Assembly: GCA_030265145.1 (NCBI GenBank)
Contig: JARBES010000125.1
Span: 15,358,575 to 15,394,086, forward strand
Origin: Strongylocentrotus pallidus
Lineage: Eukaryota > Echinodermata > Echinoidea > Camarodonta > Strongylocentrotidae
Direction: 5' to 3'
DNA: 35,512 nt
The notes beneath the pieces were generated by a model. The model was given only the letters and a program-made list of their open reading frames with translations. It was not told the origin of the DNA and searched no databases. Of the stretch, positions 1-11,152 are shown in pieces. Both the position numbers and the translations under genes were made by a program. Position 1 is the first letter of the stretch; every line of letters starts with the position of its first letter.

Positions 1-300
1 GAAAGAGGGAGAGGAGAGAGGTAGATGGATAAAAAGGGTGAGGGGTAGAATTTTTTTAGAGGAAGGTGGTAAGAGAGAGAGAGCCGGGGAGGGAAAGAGG
101 GAGAGAGAGAGAAAGAAAGAGAGAGACAGAGAGAGATGGAGACTGAGAGGGATGGAGACTGAGAGAAAGGGAGATGAGGGAGAGAGATGGATAGAAAGGG
201 AGAGGGGGAGAAATTTTATGGAGGAAGGGGGAGAGAGAGAAAGAGAGGGGGGATAGGCTGAGAACTTAGGTTAAAAGAAAGAAGAGAAAGGCAGAAAAAT
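1..300. repeat. Purine-rich (GA)n microsatellite tract
   Basis: Imperfect GAGAGA/GAAAGA/GGGAGA repeats run through almost all of this stretch. The open frames in it are rich in Arg, Glu and Lys and have no gene-like content. It lies in an intron or upstream of the plus-strand gene whose last exons follow. Confidence 0.85.
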
Positions 301-541
301 CTGGTAAGTTTTAACACATATTAAAGCCCCACTGCACTACTTATAGCTACTTGCGCCCTATATATCGCAACCAATGCCTAATCGGTGACCATTGGTCTCC
401 CATGATCCTCTATTTTTTAATGTTAATTGAGAGCTTATTTGATGAGATAACAACCTGTTAGTGACAATGCAGGGATGTCTTATCCCTCCTGACCAAACTA
501 GTGCGGTGGGGCTTTAAAACGATGATTTCCCTTTATTACAG

Positions 542-613
542 GTATGATGTTCACCAGAAGCTTGTGAGTTTCATGGCGCCTGAGGACACGTCACCCATGT
601 TGTCAGAAGCTAG
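542..613 (+). CDS. Penultimate exon of an unidentified plus-strand gene
   Basis: A pyrimidine-rich acceptor (TTTATTACAG) precedes this 72-bp exon and a strong donor (GTATGT) follows it. It reads from phase 1 as YDVHQKLVSFMAPEDTSPML followed by SEA and a split Arg codon (AG|G). That phase joins exactly to the terminal exon at 1093. I do not recognise the protein. The peptide is hydrophilic, with no obvious domain. The gene converges on the TBC1D9-like gene, and its earlier exons lie left of the window. No second copy is seen, because contig 2 starts downstream of the equivalent point. The exon call rests on splice sites and phase agreement only. Confidence 0.6.
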
Positions 614-795
614 GTATGTATTCTTCATCCTAAATATTTCATGTTTGATCCTTCATGACCGGCAGTAGGGTTTCATGTTTTGTTATTGTTGCTAGAAGTC
701 TAAGCGATAGGAAGCAAATCTTACCCAAGACTGGGAATAGCGAACTTTGATAAAAATAGAGTAGGTTTATGTAGGACTCTCCTTCAGAAACAGAA

Positions 796-798
796 AAA

Positions 799-850
<52 letters not shown>

Positions 851-907
851 GTGTTGATGGTGTTGAATGATGATGATGATGATGATGATAATGAGGATAA
901 TGACAAA

Positions 908-949
<42 letters not shown>

Positions 950-1035
950 AATGACAATGATGAAGATAATGACAATGATGAAGATAACGGCAATAACAAT
1001 GAAATAGATAATGAAATTGATGTCAATGATGATGA
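796..1035. repeat. (GAT)n microsatellite, contig 1 copy
   Basis: Long runs of GAT/GATAAT/GACAAT. It sits in the last intron of the plus-strand gene, immediately before its terminal exon. The equivalent tract in contig 2 (11555-11840) differs in length and has GAAGAA blocks. Long Asp, Met or Ser frames here are repeat artefacts. Confidence 0.9.
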
Positions 1036-1092
1036 CGAAACTGTTCAAAAAGATCAAATTGATGGAATGTCTTTCATTCTTTTTTCTTGCAG

Positions 1093-1153
1093 GATGGAGC
1101 TCTTCAAATCAATCTTTGGTCAGAGTATTGCAGAGGAGGAGTCAGCAAGATAA
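1093..1153 (+). CDS. Terminal exon of the unidentified plus-strand gene (contig 1)
   Basis: The acceptor TTTTCTTGCAG is followed by the last base of a split Arg codon, then 19 codons, MELFKSIFGQSIAEEESAR, and a TAA stop. The same exon recurs at 11900 in contig 2 with one residue changed (E-E-E-S to E-E-E-T) and a TAG stop. Preserved coding with a short acidic end supports a real C-terminus. I do not recognise the family, and a reader should not assume a function. Confidence 0.65.
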
Positions 1154-2600
1154 CACAAAACATCTCATGGATTATTATCCTTTTAATACAAGAGAGTGAT
1201 AAACAACCATGAAGGCGGGCAGAGCGTAGCATAGAGAACACAGAAACATTTCATGGACTATTATCCTGTACAAGAGAGAGAAAGATAACTATGAAGTGGG
1301 CAAGTCTTACAGCTGACAGTGTGTTTAAGCTTCAAATAATCTGAGAACATACATGTACAGTGTGTACTCTGCTCAGATTGCATAGTTACGGACATTGCAG
1401 TATGATAGATCAGTAAAGGCTCTGGCAAATCTTCAACGAATGATTCCATCGTTGGTATAGGAGTCGTTCCTTCGAAAAGATACTATACAGCCATCCGTAG
1501 TCTACCGTGGGTTGCAGAATGATGCACACATGAGCTGTGTAGAGATCGTATGAAAGAACTGTTATAATTCGGCATAAAATTAATTGTTCTGTCATTTTTG
1601 TCTGTTCCATCTTACTTCTGTTCCTTTGTTTATAATGCAGATGCTTTTATGTGATCTCTCTTTTGTTTGTTTTTGTTTCACAAGTGCACCATGAGCATTT
1701 GATTTCAAGTGGAGTGGGTTCGGCCCCTTACAAATCTCATATATTATTATCATCATTACATGACATTTGTACTATATTCACTTACCAAAGTCCCTTAAAA
1801 ATTAGGTGTAGGTACAGCGCTGTACCTACATCTCTGTTTTCTTTATGATGGGTTTTTAAAGATGCAGTAGGCCTGTCCTCATCAGACCAAAGTTGAAAAA
1901 AAACTCACTATTTTCAGACTCGGTATATTTTCCCAAAGCTTGAAATTGAGTCTTCACCAGACGCTCATCACAAACTAGCTTTGACAGGCGCTGATTAGCC
2001 CGCTATTTCCCAAATAGCGGGCCATTTTGGAAAAACAAGACCAAGATTTCTCTGGATATTTTCTCGACTAAGTAGCCCGCTCATTGCAACTGCGGGCTGA
2101 AGATGACGCAAATTTGCTGGCTAATTTGAGATCGGGCTAGTTAAAACAGGAGGGTTATTTTGCAACTTCGGTCTGATGAAGACAGGCCTTATTGTTGTAC
2201 CCAATAACGGGTGATGTCACTCACCAGAATTAGCCTTCAGTTTTATGACCATCAGGCCTTATGTAACGCTCTGCATGTTTCACTCATCCCCCATATAGAA
2301 AAGTCATTATCTTGCATTTCCATCGCCCGAGGACTCTGCAAGACGTGTATTTCCATCAAGTCTTGTGTCAGCAAAATTACTACCTACTGTACATGTAACT
2401 GACTACCATAACCCTTAAATGCGAGTATTGTGACTTTCCTGGTTTCCTAAACAAACAAGTGTCTCCATTCAATGTCCTTTGACTTCTAACAATGTTATCA
2501 GGAGAAACACATGCTATTAACAAGTAGCAGTACCCATGTAGAAATTGAATAAATTGTACTTGTATTTTATCATCTATTTAAACTTGTCTCATCGCCTGAT
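1154..2600 (+). other. Probable 3' UTR and flank of the plus-strand gene
   Basis: There is no coding signal. Much of it aligns by eye with 11961-13500, so it is shared by both contigs. An AATAAA poly(A) signal at 2548-2553 is conserved at 13444-13449 and may mark the end of the transcript. A MITE at 1869-2189 interrupts this copy only. Confidence 0.4.
1869..2189. mobile_element. MITE with GGCCTGTCCTCATCAG-type inverted ends (contig 1 only)
   Basis: The left end AGGCCTGTCCTCATCAGAC matches the reverse complement of the right end GTCTGATGAAGACAGGCCT with one difference. The inside holds further inverted blocks of the form AATAGCGGGC. At the equivalent place in contig 2 (about 13010-13025) the sequence runs straight through, so this is an insertion relative to that copy. 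A relative sits at 13939-14243. No transposase is encoded, and the superfamily is not clear. Confidence 0.75.
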
Positions 2601-5600
2601 TCATTGTCTGAAAAGTGTATTATGTTTTATTGACTAAATTCCAATTAAGCTAAAGCCAGAGACATTTATTTTAAAATCTACAATGCATTGGCTAATTTCT
2701 TTCAATTTTGTTGTTCACTCATTTATTTCTTTAACACATTGTCCAGTTAGTAGTCTATGACAAATTCTGTAAACGTAGCTAACTGGTATTGTAAAAGTCC
2801 CAGAAAATACTTTAAAATAATAATTGTTAAGTAGTTAAGAAAACAAATCTCAGAAGAAGACAAATATTAAATTTCAATACATAGATCTGTATTTTGCTTC
2901 ATGTTTCAGCATACAATATCTTTAATGAGCACAATAATCTTGATTTTAATTTCCTGTTTTTATTTTGAATGAAAGAATTTATAAATTCTTAGCCTAAAGA
3001 TAATTTCGAATTCTTGGGCATCGATTGTTGCCCCTGGCACAGAAGAGCAAATAGATATCTGTCCCTAATTTAACTCTTAGGTGACAATCCTTACACATTT
3101 TGAGGTTTGGTTCAGAATAATAATACATACAACTTCAATCATGATACATACACAACAGAAACATGTAAGTATATATCATGTACTGAATTTATTTATAGTG
3201 ATTAAAATTATTCACATTTTCAGAAGATGCAATTTGTATACATTGTTTTATTTGGCCAATTCATAATGACACTTGTGTACTACTGTACTGACTCATAATG
3301 AATGTTAAGTAGAATATTACAAACACATTATTCCAATGGTACATATATATGCCGTGTTTCCTTAAATTGACTCTTAAAGCCTTGTTCATACATGTACATG
3401 CCGTGGTAAGTGACCCATAAAACCTTGTTCAGACATGAAGCGGCAAAACCGCTGCCTTTTTTTTAATGACGTAAAGTGTAATACACATTTCACTTTTCTG
3501 CATCTTAAGACAGCGACTACGCACAAGTCTTTTGATGAGCGCAGATGACATTCATTTACAAGTTTAAACAAAAATCGTTTTTTGTGCTGGTTTACTGGTC
3601 ATTTCTGAAGGAGTCTTGAGAAAGAGATATCCTAATAATGCATATAGAGCACACAAACAACATATGGAATATACTAGCTGCTATTATGAGGCAACTGATT
3701 CCATACATTACAATAACTATCTCTGTTTTTGTGAACCTGAAGAGTCATGGAAATTTATAATAAAATGTTGATATTAATTTTGTTAAAGGCGAGAATATTT
3801 CACAAAAAACGACACAGGAGATATTATATCACATAGAAATAACAGATATGAACATTCATGACAAGTTTAGCTTAGTTAAATTTATTTTTTATAAAGACTG
3901 ACTGTCCTTCGATATTGCTTTCAAAATTACAATTTACAAATATCCATGAAATTAGATAAACAATGCAAAACTATGTATGAAAAATAATGATTTAAACATT
4001 TAAAGACAAATTAAAAACAAAAACGAAAGAATAACAGGCTTTGTTCTTACACGCAGGTTCTAACTTTTATGTTTGCGATCCAAACATGCCAACTACAGTC
4101 AAACCTATACAGTGTTCTGTATACATCCATTTACTTTATTAATATGTTATTACTGTATGCGATGTCGTTGAGTTTTATTTTCAATTTTAAAAAAAATACC
4201 CCCCCCCCCCCACCAAAAATTACAGTCAAACCTGTCTATTAAAGCCACCCAAGAGAAACAGGAAGAGCTGTCATTGTATACAGATGGCCTTTATACATGG
4301 TTGGCCCCTAAAGGCCTGTTCAGAAATAAATGCTTCAAGCAAGAAAACGGTCCTTATAGACAGGCAGTCTTTGATTGTGCAGGTTTGACTGTATATATGC
4401 TATTTTCTGTATTGTTTTCTTACATGTACATAATATTTAATTTGTGCTTTAGAATGGTGAAAATAAAAATACATTACATTATACTTTATATTTTTCCTAG
4501 CAATTTCAGATACATTACTGCACAACTGAATAGTTTTTACTGGCCAATATTACTATCTGTGAAAGTAAACCTACTAAGATATAAATATTTATGTTGTATT
4601 GGGTAAACAGAAAAATAAAATCCAAATGCTATTCTGCTATACATATATGCACTCTATAAACAAAAGTTAATCGCTTGACAAACTACATTTACATTGTATA
4701 AACACTTTAACAAATCATAGTAAATACAATACGACTGGAGAATGTGGAATAAAATCTGTATAACTATAATATTCATATTCAATAGAAAATTTACCTAAGT
4801 GCACGATTCATTTCAGAAAACATATTTTTGAAAACAATTGCACAAGAATGGCGGAATGATACAAAATTAAAGAAAAAGTGAGGAAAAAGAAAAAATTATG
4901 TGGTGATTGTATCTGTCACCCTATACAAGACCTACTGTACCAGTTGTCAAAAATATATATATTCTCAATCAAAATAACTATAAAATTATGAGTAGTACCA
5001 GGTATATAAATCAAGCTGGAGTTTGCAAATTGCAAACTGACGGTTGAACACTTATCTTTGAGCTGTAGGCCACTTTACTTCATAATGTTGCTAAAGCTGC
5101 ATTTTGAAATGAGGATGGGTTTTTAATTTTTGTTTTTAATGTCTTGATGAGTCGAGTCTGTACAGTATGTGTGTATCACTAGTTCATTCTTAACTAATAA
5201 TAGTGCCTTTGTTAATAAAAAGGGCATCGTTGCATGAAACCATCGTAAGTATAACTTCACGGATATCTCATTGAAATATGTGTTTAGTTTGTTTTTATTT
5301 CAACATTTATATACGTAAAAAGGCAGCCATGTCAAAATAAAGTTGATTCGTTAACAGAATAATAATTAAATGTTATTGTTTTATTGAACTAGTAAACAAA
5401 TCAGACCATTAGAATAGTAGGTAGGTTTGAATATATGTGGCATCAATTCTTTCTTCAAACTCGTCCTAATTCAAGAAACTCAATGTTGCCAATTCAAAGA
5501 AACACCTATCAAACGTATAACTCTCTAGCACCTTATAAATCTTCCCCTAAAAAGCTTTGATACAAATAAAAATACAATAGGAACAAATTATATGGAGAAC

Positions 5601-6386
5601 TTTCACAACAGGAAGTTCAAGTGAACTACATGTACATACCAGACGGCTTACTTCATATCATCGGGTCATTGTGACAGGTCAGGATGGGTTAACTTCACAA
5701 ACTTTATACCTGACCTTCTGTGAAAACATGCCTCTTTTTTCACGAAATGTTGGGGATGTTTTGTGAAAACTCTACGAGAAATCAGTCTACGAAAGGTTGA
5801 ATCCTTCACGTGTATCTTCACATGACCTTCCGCTTTCGTTTCACGAAAGGTCGTGTTATGCGACCACCCTACCGGACGCGATGACCCAATGATTCAAAGT
5901 AAGCCTACCAGACTGACTTTATAGGGCAAGCTCGATTGTCTCTTGAGACAGACGGTTGCCAATATATATACGAGGCCTACAATACATGTACATACATATT
6001 AGGGAATAAAATATGGCATTATCAACTAAAAAGAGGCTACAGAAATTGTAAAGCAATATATATGTTTGGACTGTATACATTTTCTAAGATGAAATTACAC
6101 ATGTAGATGTGGAAGATTTTTCGAACTTTCCAACAAATATAAAATTGCTATTTTAAATTACTGCAGATTCTTACTACACATAAGCACGTTTACCATAACA
6201 ATCGATGGAAAGTTTGTACACGTGGACATAACACTCTAAAAGCCCAATAAAATGTGGCAAATTTGTGGAGCCATGATATACAAAGATTGTTTAAAGGATA
6301 TAGAAAGTGAAGTAGTTAGAATTATTGATGAATAATTCATCTTCTCATGATTTTACAACAGCTTCAAGAAGACACCAGAGCATCTG
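2600..6386. other. Intergenic DNA between the two convergent genes, contig 1
   Basis: AT-rich, with no convincing exon. Long stretches (for example 4670-5050) match 15520-15900 closely. The part nearest 7172 presumably includes the 3' UTR of the TBC1D9-like gene on the minus strand, whose end I cannot place. A poly(C) run lies at 4200-4211. The only clear mobile element is at 4223-4391. Confidence 0.5.
4223..4391. mobile_element. Short MITE with CAGTCAAACCTG inverted ends and TA flanks
   Basis: CAGTCAAACCTGTCTAT at the left is mirrored by GCAGGTTTGACTG at the right, each next to TA. This suggests a Tc1/mariner-type TA target. The right half survives at about 15170-15252 in contig 2, so the insertion predates the split of the two copies. 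A lone end resembling it lies at about 4095-4108. Confidence 0.65.
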
Positions 6387-6533
6387 GGCCCTGCTTCATT
6401 AACCTTGTTATCAGTAACAAGTTACAAGGTACTGTTAAAAGCTACTGAAATCAAGGCATCTGATTGGCTGAGAGCAAATTTGTTATAGAAATTTAGCAGT
6501 TGTTATAGATAACAAGTTTTATGAAACGGGCTC
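6387..6533. mobile_element. Harbinger-like MITE, 147 bp, CTG target duplication
   Basis: It starts GGCCCTGCTTCATTAAC and ends TTTTATGAAACGGGCTC, flanked by CTG on both sides (6384-6386, 6534-6536). The inside keeps the family core AAGCTACTGAAAT and CTGATTGG, also seen at 23154-23300 and 32012-32152. A 3-bp CWG target is known for some PIF/Harbinger transposons. The family assignment is inferred from that and the inverted ends. Confidence 0.75.
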
Positions 6534-7171
6534 CTGGCCTCCCCTGGATTGGAAGGCTTGGAGAAGGGCTAAAAGTGAACTTACATGTCCAATCCCACAG
6601 CGTAGGAAAAGAGGGACGCTTAACGATAATAATGTTGATTCAATCAACAATCGACATGTCGTCCCATAATCTAGATTGCAACATAGGTGTAAGAAGTCAT
6701 TCTAGTCATGATCTTTCATTTTCTGCTCTCTAATTTTCTCCATAACCCTTGAAGATCAAAATGCAAAGGAGTCCCTTTGGTCACTTTGGCTACCGTAATC
6801 ATAATGTTGTAAATTTACTGAAGCTGACATCATTACAACGTTTCTGGAAAACTCTGCAGTCTCTAATTCTTGATCTGCTAAAGGTACATGTACACTTGTA
6901 GCCCTTGTGGTGCCGATGTAGATACCGGTAGATGGTGTCAATTTCATTCTAAGGATATTATGGCCATCTATGACTAGTGGCAAGCTACCAGAGCTGACGT
7001 CACTTAGTTGTTTCTGGAAAGCCTTGCGTTAGCTAAAATTCTCGATGTGCAAAAGTACCCTTTAAGCACTGCTGTGTTGCTGTACATGTGATAAGTTATG
7101 GTTTTGTTTCTTCAATCAATGACAATGTGTATTTCAAATAGATTTCAACAGATGTAATGGTCATCTGTGGT

Positions 7172-7975
7172 TTATGGAGAACTACTGAAGCTGACGTCAC
7201 TTAGTTGTCTTTGGAAAACCTTGCGCTGTCTAAAGCTCTCGATTAGTCCCGAGACTTGTACAGGTTTCTCAAAAAACTTCACCAACGATGACTCGTTCAG
7301 CATTGAAGCCAGGAACTGTTCAAATGCAATGGCCCACTCATTTTCCACCAGCTTAGGCAGTTCTGTAGGAAGCGTATCTGGCCTTGTTAGTGCTGAGGCA
7401 GTGTTGTCAAATTGTGCTGTGTGGCTGGGGGTATTGGGGCTAGACTCTTTCCCAGTCACTATGGCAGGATCTGAATCACAGTGTTCTGTTACAACACTGG
7501 GATCCGCATTAGACTCGTCACCAGGCTCTTCAATAGACACAGCCTTCATCGCATCCGTTAAAGCCCCATCTCCATCACCACCAGTCACACAACTCCTGGC
7601 CGAGAGACTACCATCATCACCACCATCAACACCTTCCCTCCTAGACTCCTCCCCAGTCTCTTCAACACGCCGCACACCACCAGTAGACTCCTCCCCAGGC
7701 TTTTCCACGCCATCACCACCTTGAGTTTCACCACCCGTCGCAGCAGCACCTATGCAATCCTCATGTACCTCCTCTCCGAATGAAGCGCTCGAGGTCGAGG
7801 GCTCACTCCAAGTCTTGGCCGGAGACGACTGGCTGCGCTTGTAGAATCTCTTGCCGACCTCCCCCAGCTCAAAGAGGAGTGTCCCGACGGTTGCTAGGGA
7901 ACGGTAAAGCTCCTGCTCCTCAGGATGGTCTACGAACATGTCGTAGAGGCTCTTCAGGAGCTGGATGAATTGCTC
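7172..7975 (-). CDS. TBC1D9: TBC1D9-like last exon F' (contig 1 copy)
   Basis: 267 codons plus stop. It begins at an acceptor with EQFIQLLKSLYDMFVDHPEE, matching the family segment GQFIELCKTMYNMF. A helical stretch with FELGEVGKRFYKR follows. Next comes a long Gly/Glu/Ser/Asp-rich linker, probably disordered (about residues 50-190). It ends in the conserved block ENEWAIAFEQFLASMLNES, then VKFFEKPVQ, closing with SFSSSP. The frame is intact. The copy at 17206-18012 is one codon longer and differs mainly in the linker. Upstream of the acceptor the frame stays open by chance into the intron. Confidence 0.93.
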   Translation of the reverse strand, partial: EQFIQLLKSLYDMFVDHPEEQELYRSLATVGTLLFELGEVGKRFYKRSQSSPAKTWSEPSTSSASFGEEVHEDCIGAAATGGETQGGDGVEKPGEESTGGVRRVEETGEESRREGVDGGDDGSLSARSCVTGGDGDGALTDAMKAVSIEEPGDESNADPSVVTEHCDSDPAIVTGKESSPNTPSHTAQFDNTASALTRPDTLPTELPKLVENEWAIAFEQFLASMLNESSLVKFFEKPVQVSGLIESFRQRKVFQRQLSDVSFSSSP

Positions 7976-8928
7976 CTGAAAGGGCGCAAAAAGAATGACA
8001 TACTGTAATCCAGCATTTAGATTGACAGCACAATGTAACAAGGCTTAACAACAAGGGCCTAGAACACATGGACCTCCTTAGTCTAGACCCCAAACCACCC
8101 CTCCCTCCCCCCCCCCCCCAAAAAAAAAGGGGGGAAGAAGGTTTGAAATGCAATTCAGGAACCAAGAAAGCAGACTGGAACCTATGCACTCATAAATAAG
8201 TATAGACAGCTCAACACAACAGTTCTTGAATTGTCTATCAAATTATCTCAAAGGTCAGGTGACATCCAAATATAAGTTGATTCCTGTTGATGTGCAGGGC
8301 AGCATACAAGTAATATTTATTTCATAGTTTTTTAATATTTCTTAAACCAATTTTCTCAGACCTGCTAAGCTCCACCCTGAAAAAACCCTACAGATCTCAT
8401 TCATCTTGTGACATCATCTGTCAATCATTTTATAATAAGGCACCAAATCATACACATAATCTTATCTTTATGTCAAATTTTGGTCTATGACACTTTAGCT
8501 TTACTCTCCATCAAGAATCTAAAAGTGAGCATGTACTGACTTCATCTTTGGCATTCCAGGAGGAAATTATTCCTATTTTAATTTTGTTATTTTGTATGCA
8601 TAATATTACATATTTTCAACTAGGTGTTTAAAGCGATCTTTAACATTTCCATGTTTTCAAAAGAAATTGAAATATCATTATGAAGTTGAACAAACAATCT
8701 ATTTGCAACAAGATAGGTTTATTTTCTTCCTTAATAGAAAGAGGCACTTGCAACTTATCTAAATACTAGAATCTTGTTTTCATTTTACCTTTCTTTGTCA
8801 AATATATGTTTCAATCTTTTTGTATGTTTGCTATATTGTTTTATGCTTTGGGAAAAATTGAAAAAAGACTTTATTTGAAGGAAACAAAAAAAAATCTAAA
8901 TTAAATCAAATGTATGTTCTTTTCTCAC
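7976..8928. other. Intron between E' and F', contig 1
   Basis: No exon is seen. It has a C-run/A-run at about 8107-8130 and AT-rich filler. Its distal part matches 18722-18788 of contig 2, but the middle differs, since contig 2 carries a SINE there. Confidence 0.6.
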
Positions 8929-9020
8929 CTGATTCATGCGAGGTAGATGTTTAAAGCTTTTTCTTCTTTCCTCCGCCTCCTTCTCCAGCTGCCATTTCTT
9001 GAGGTAAAACTGGTAACCCT
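8929..9020 (-). CDS. TBC1D9: TBC1D9-like exon E' (contig 1)
   Basis: A 92-bp exon with the acceptor TGTAGTAG and donor GTGAGAAA. It completes a split Gln codon and reads GYQFYLKKWQLEKEAEERRK, then SFKHLPRMNQ-type sequence up to the F junction. This corresponds to the family segment NYLRLWTPE...LPKLNQ. It is charged and helical. The equivalent exon in contig 2 is 18789-18880. Confidence 0.88.
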
Positions 9021-9183
9021 CTACTACAGCTGTCGGTGAAAAAAAAAAGGATTATCCCATCATAAATAAAATGTGAGTTGCGAGTATGCAATCAGTTGGT
9101 GAGAGAAGGAAGTGATTTGGATAAGTTGACCACTGGTATACATGTCGGGATTGGTGAATACTGTGAGGTTTCAAAATCCTCAA

Positions 9184-9224
9184 ATTCTCCAGCTGCCACT
9201 TTTTGAGGAAATACTGATAACTCT
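9184..9224 (-). pseudogene. Partial tandem copy of exon E, with acceptor but no donor
   Basis: About 160-200 bp upstream in transcription of exon E' lies a copy of its 5' half. A GCTTTAG acceptor is followed by codons for SYQYFLKKWQLEN, against GYQFYLKKWQLEK in the true exon. The similarity extends into the flanking intron (GACAAACATGCATTATCC against the contig 2 intron next to exon E). The second half and the donor are missing. It is absent from contig 2. Confidence 0.7.
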
Positions 9225-9359
9225 CTAAAGCTGTTGGTGACAAACATGCATTATCCAATCAAAAACTAGATGGAACCAAAAATGATTCCTCTCTCATAGA
9301 GCAATTTAACGAACCAAAAAGGAAGCAATTTTCAATATTCAAGATTGATTGTTATCCAT

Positions 9360-9836
9360 TAACAGGTTCTCAGAATATCGTGATTACAAGCTATTTTTCA
9401 TATACATGGCTCTGCAAGATCCAGAGTTTGATAGTGATCCATCTGTCGGTTCTAATGATAATGCTTTCACAAGCTATTTATAGGCATACATAATGAGCCC
9501 AATGACCTTTGACCTCATGAACCTAAAATCTAATCAGTTCATTGGCTCTGCAAGAGACATAAACTTGTCTTGAGTTTGATGGTGATCTGTCTATCGGTTC
9601 TCTAGATAATGCGATGACAAGCTATTTTTGCATACATAATGAGCCGTGACCCTTGACCTGTGACCTCATGACCCCAAAAATCTAATCAAGTCATGAGCTC
9701 TGCAAGTTACATGCATGACCAAAGTTTGGCAGGAATCCATCAGTTGGTACGCGATCACGAGAACAGGACGTACGGACGGACGGACGGACAACCCAAAAAC
9801 ATAATGCCTCCGACTACTTCGTAACAGAGGCATAAA
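9360..9836. repeat. Degenerate tandem element ending in a (GGAC)n run and ATAATGCCTCCG
   Basis: Blocks of about 140 bp repeat. Each has GGCTCTGCAAG, a GTTTGATnGTGATCnnTCTNTCGGTTCT segment, ACAAGCTATTT, CATACATAATGAGCC and TGACCTCATGA. Three blocks can be followed (about 9405, 9545, 9695). The stretch closes with CGGACGGACGGACAACCC and a short hairpin, TGCCTCCGACTACTTCGTAACAGAGGCA. It has the look of a dispersed non-autonomous element. It is present only in contig 1, and I cannot name the family. Confidence 0.5.
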
Positions 9837-9837
9837 A

Positions 9838-9905
9838 ATGTGAGAAGAGAGATATCACAACATACAGTAAAACCACTTTTAATGCGGACCACATATAGAT
9901 AACCA
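9838..9905. repeat. Dispersed repeat: AGAAGAGAGATATCACAACA unit
   Basis: About 65 bp beginning TGTGAGAAGAGAGATATCACAA and including AAACCACTTTTAATG. It recurs at about 21494-21560 and 25318-25380 next to exon B. The last two are allelic. This one lies in a different intron, so it is an independent copy. Confidence 0.6.
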
Positions 9906-10143
9906 TCAGTAACGGAGGCATGAAAATATATGGAGGAGCCAACAGAGGAAATTGGCCTTTCAAAGGCTCTTACAAAGTAAAGATAAAAGAAAGAGTGGGT
10001 AGTACATGAACTACAGGCTAATTAAACATAATCAGATTGTGAGAAATACTAGAAGGAGGCAATTTAGAAAGGTTGATTATACATGTCAAAAACCTTCAAC
10101 AGGAGCAAGAGCAAACAATTAAAAGAGACTAAGAAATTCTCAC

Positions 10144-10345
10144 GTTTCTGTGCGGTCTCCTTGACTGATTCACTGCTGATTTTGAGGCTGCTATCATCGC
10201 TGGTGAACTCAAAGACTGTATCCTCGTCGGGCGGAGGCAGGGTGGGGTCAGGGTTCGTCAGGAAAGGATTGGAACGCTTGGAAGGAGAGGTGACTGATGA
10301 TGGTGATCTAGGGCTGGAACCGAGGCTAGCATGCTGTGGAGAATC
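10144..10345 (-). CDS. TBC1D9: TBC1D9-like exon D' (contig 1)
   Basis: A 202-bp exon, phase 0 to phase 1. The acceptor CCCATAG is followed by DSPQHASLGSSPRSPSSVTS, a Ser/Pro-rich stretch. PSKRSNPFLTNPDPTLPPPD follows, then DEDTVFEF and a Ser/Lys/Glu tail. It is probably a disordered linker between the EF-hand and the C-terminal block. It is one codon longer than the contig 2 copy (an extra Ala in KETAQK) and has Thr where contig 2 has Ala. Confidence 0.88.
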
Positions 10346-10362
10346 CTATGGGGATATAACAT

Positions 10363-10555
10363 TGCGACCGTCATTGTTAGGTCAAACAGTTTTGAGCGGA
10401 CAGTAATGTCTGGCTGGAATGCTCCCCAGGGAGTGGAGATTCTGTGCGGGCAAGTATTAAATTCAATGACCGGGGAATAGCTGTAAGCACTTAGAGACAT
10501 CATAGATGTATTAAGTGCTATATAAAAGCGGAATTATTATTATTAATTTTTTTAA
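10363..10555 (+). mobile_element. SINE-like insertion with (ATT)n tail (contig 1 only)
   Basis: It has the family landmarks GCTCCCCAGGGAGTGGAGA, then AGCACTTAGAGAC, GTATTAAGTGCTATATAAA and a TTATTATTA tail. The sequence is continuous without it in contig 2 (around 19568), so it is a present/absent insertion. Related pieces are at 23540-23600 and in minus orientation at 32838-33480. Confidence 0.65.
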
Positions 10556-11152
10556 TTTTTTTTTTAAATGTTATTATTATTGTTGGAAATTAATGAAATC
10601 AACCCTTTCAGGACAAGATTTATTTTTAGGCAAAATCGATAACATATTATTCTTCAAATTGGCAACACTCATTTTTCTCTTATTGCGACCTCTTTAAAAT
10701 AAAATGTAATGTCTCTGAAAACAATATACACGTACATTGGCTAGATTGTTGTGAAAAAGTTGTACAATTTGGAAGTTTGATTGAACAACAAGGATTTGAA
10801 TCTCTCAAGGTGTTGCCAATTTAATCATTTTGACGATTATTTTCCTTCTTTTAAATTCCTGGCATCAAATGCAATATAGTCATAAAAAAAAATGGATGCA
10901 GTGTACTTTCTACTCATCTATCTTGCATATTTGATAGGGCTCTGATTCAAAAGTTATTGAGACAAACCACAACATTGTGGAATGATCATCGCGAACGGAC
11001 ATTTCCCAGGTCCTTGCTTTGCTCACGCACAAACAAAAATAATAATGAATTCAGGAGCAATATTTGGGTACTATTTCCCTGAGGTTGTGATGCACATGAT
11101 TCATGTGTCAATAGTCATTTAGGGCTTGTAGTATCATCCATTCAGAGATCAG

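Noticed and set aside
767-1057. Open frames of poly-Asp, poly-Met, poly-Ile or poly-Ser in GAT repeats (also 11519-11965)
   Set aside because: They follow the trinucleotide repeat in several frames at once and have no other content. Only the terminal exons at 1093 and 11900 are kept.
4274-4606. Open frame of 110 residues on the plus strand
   Set aside because: It starts inside the MITE at 4223-4391 and continues through AT-rich DNA, with no homology and no preservation in contig 2.
7167-7724. Plus-strand open frame opposite exon F' (and 17255-17761 opposite exon F)
   Set aside because: Antisense shadow. The minus strand has family homology, splice sites and phase agreement, and the plus frame has none.
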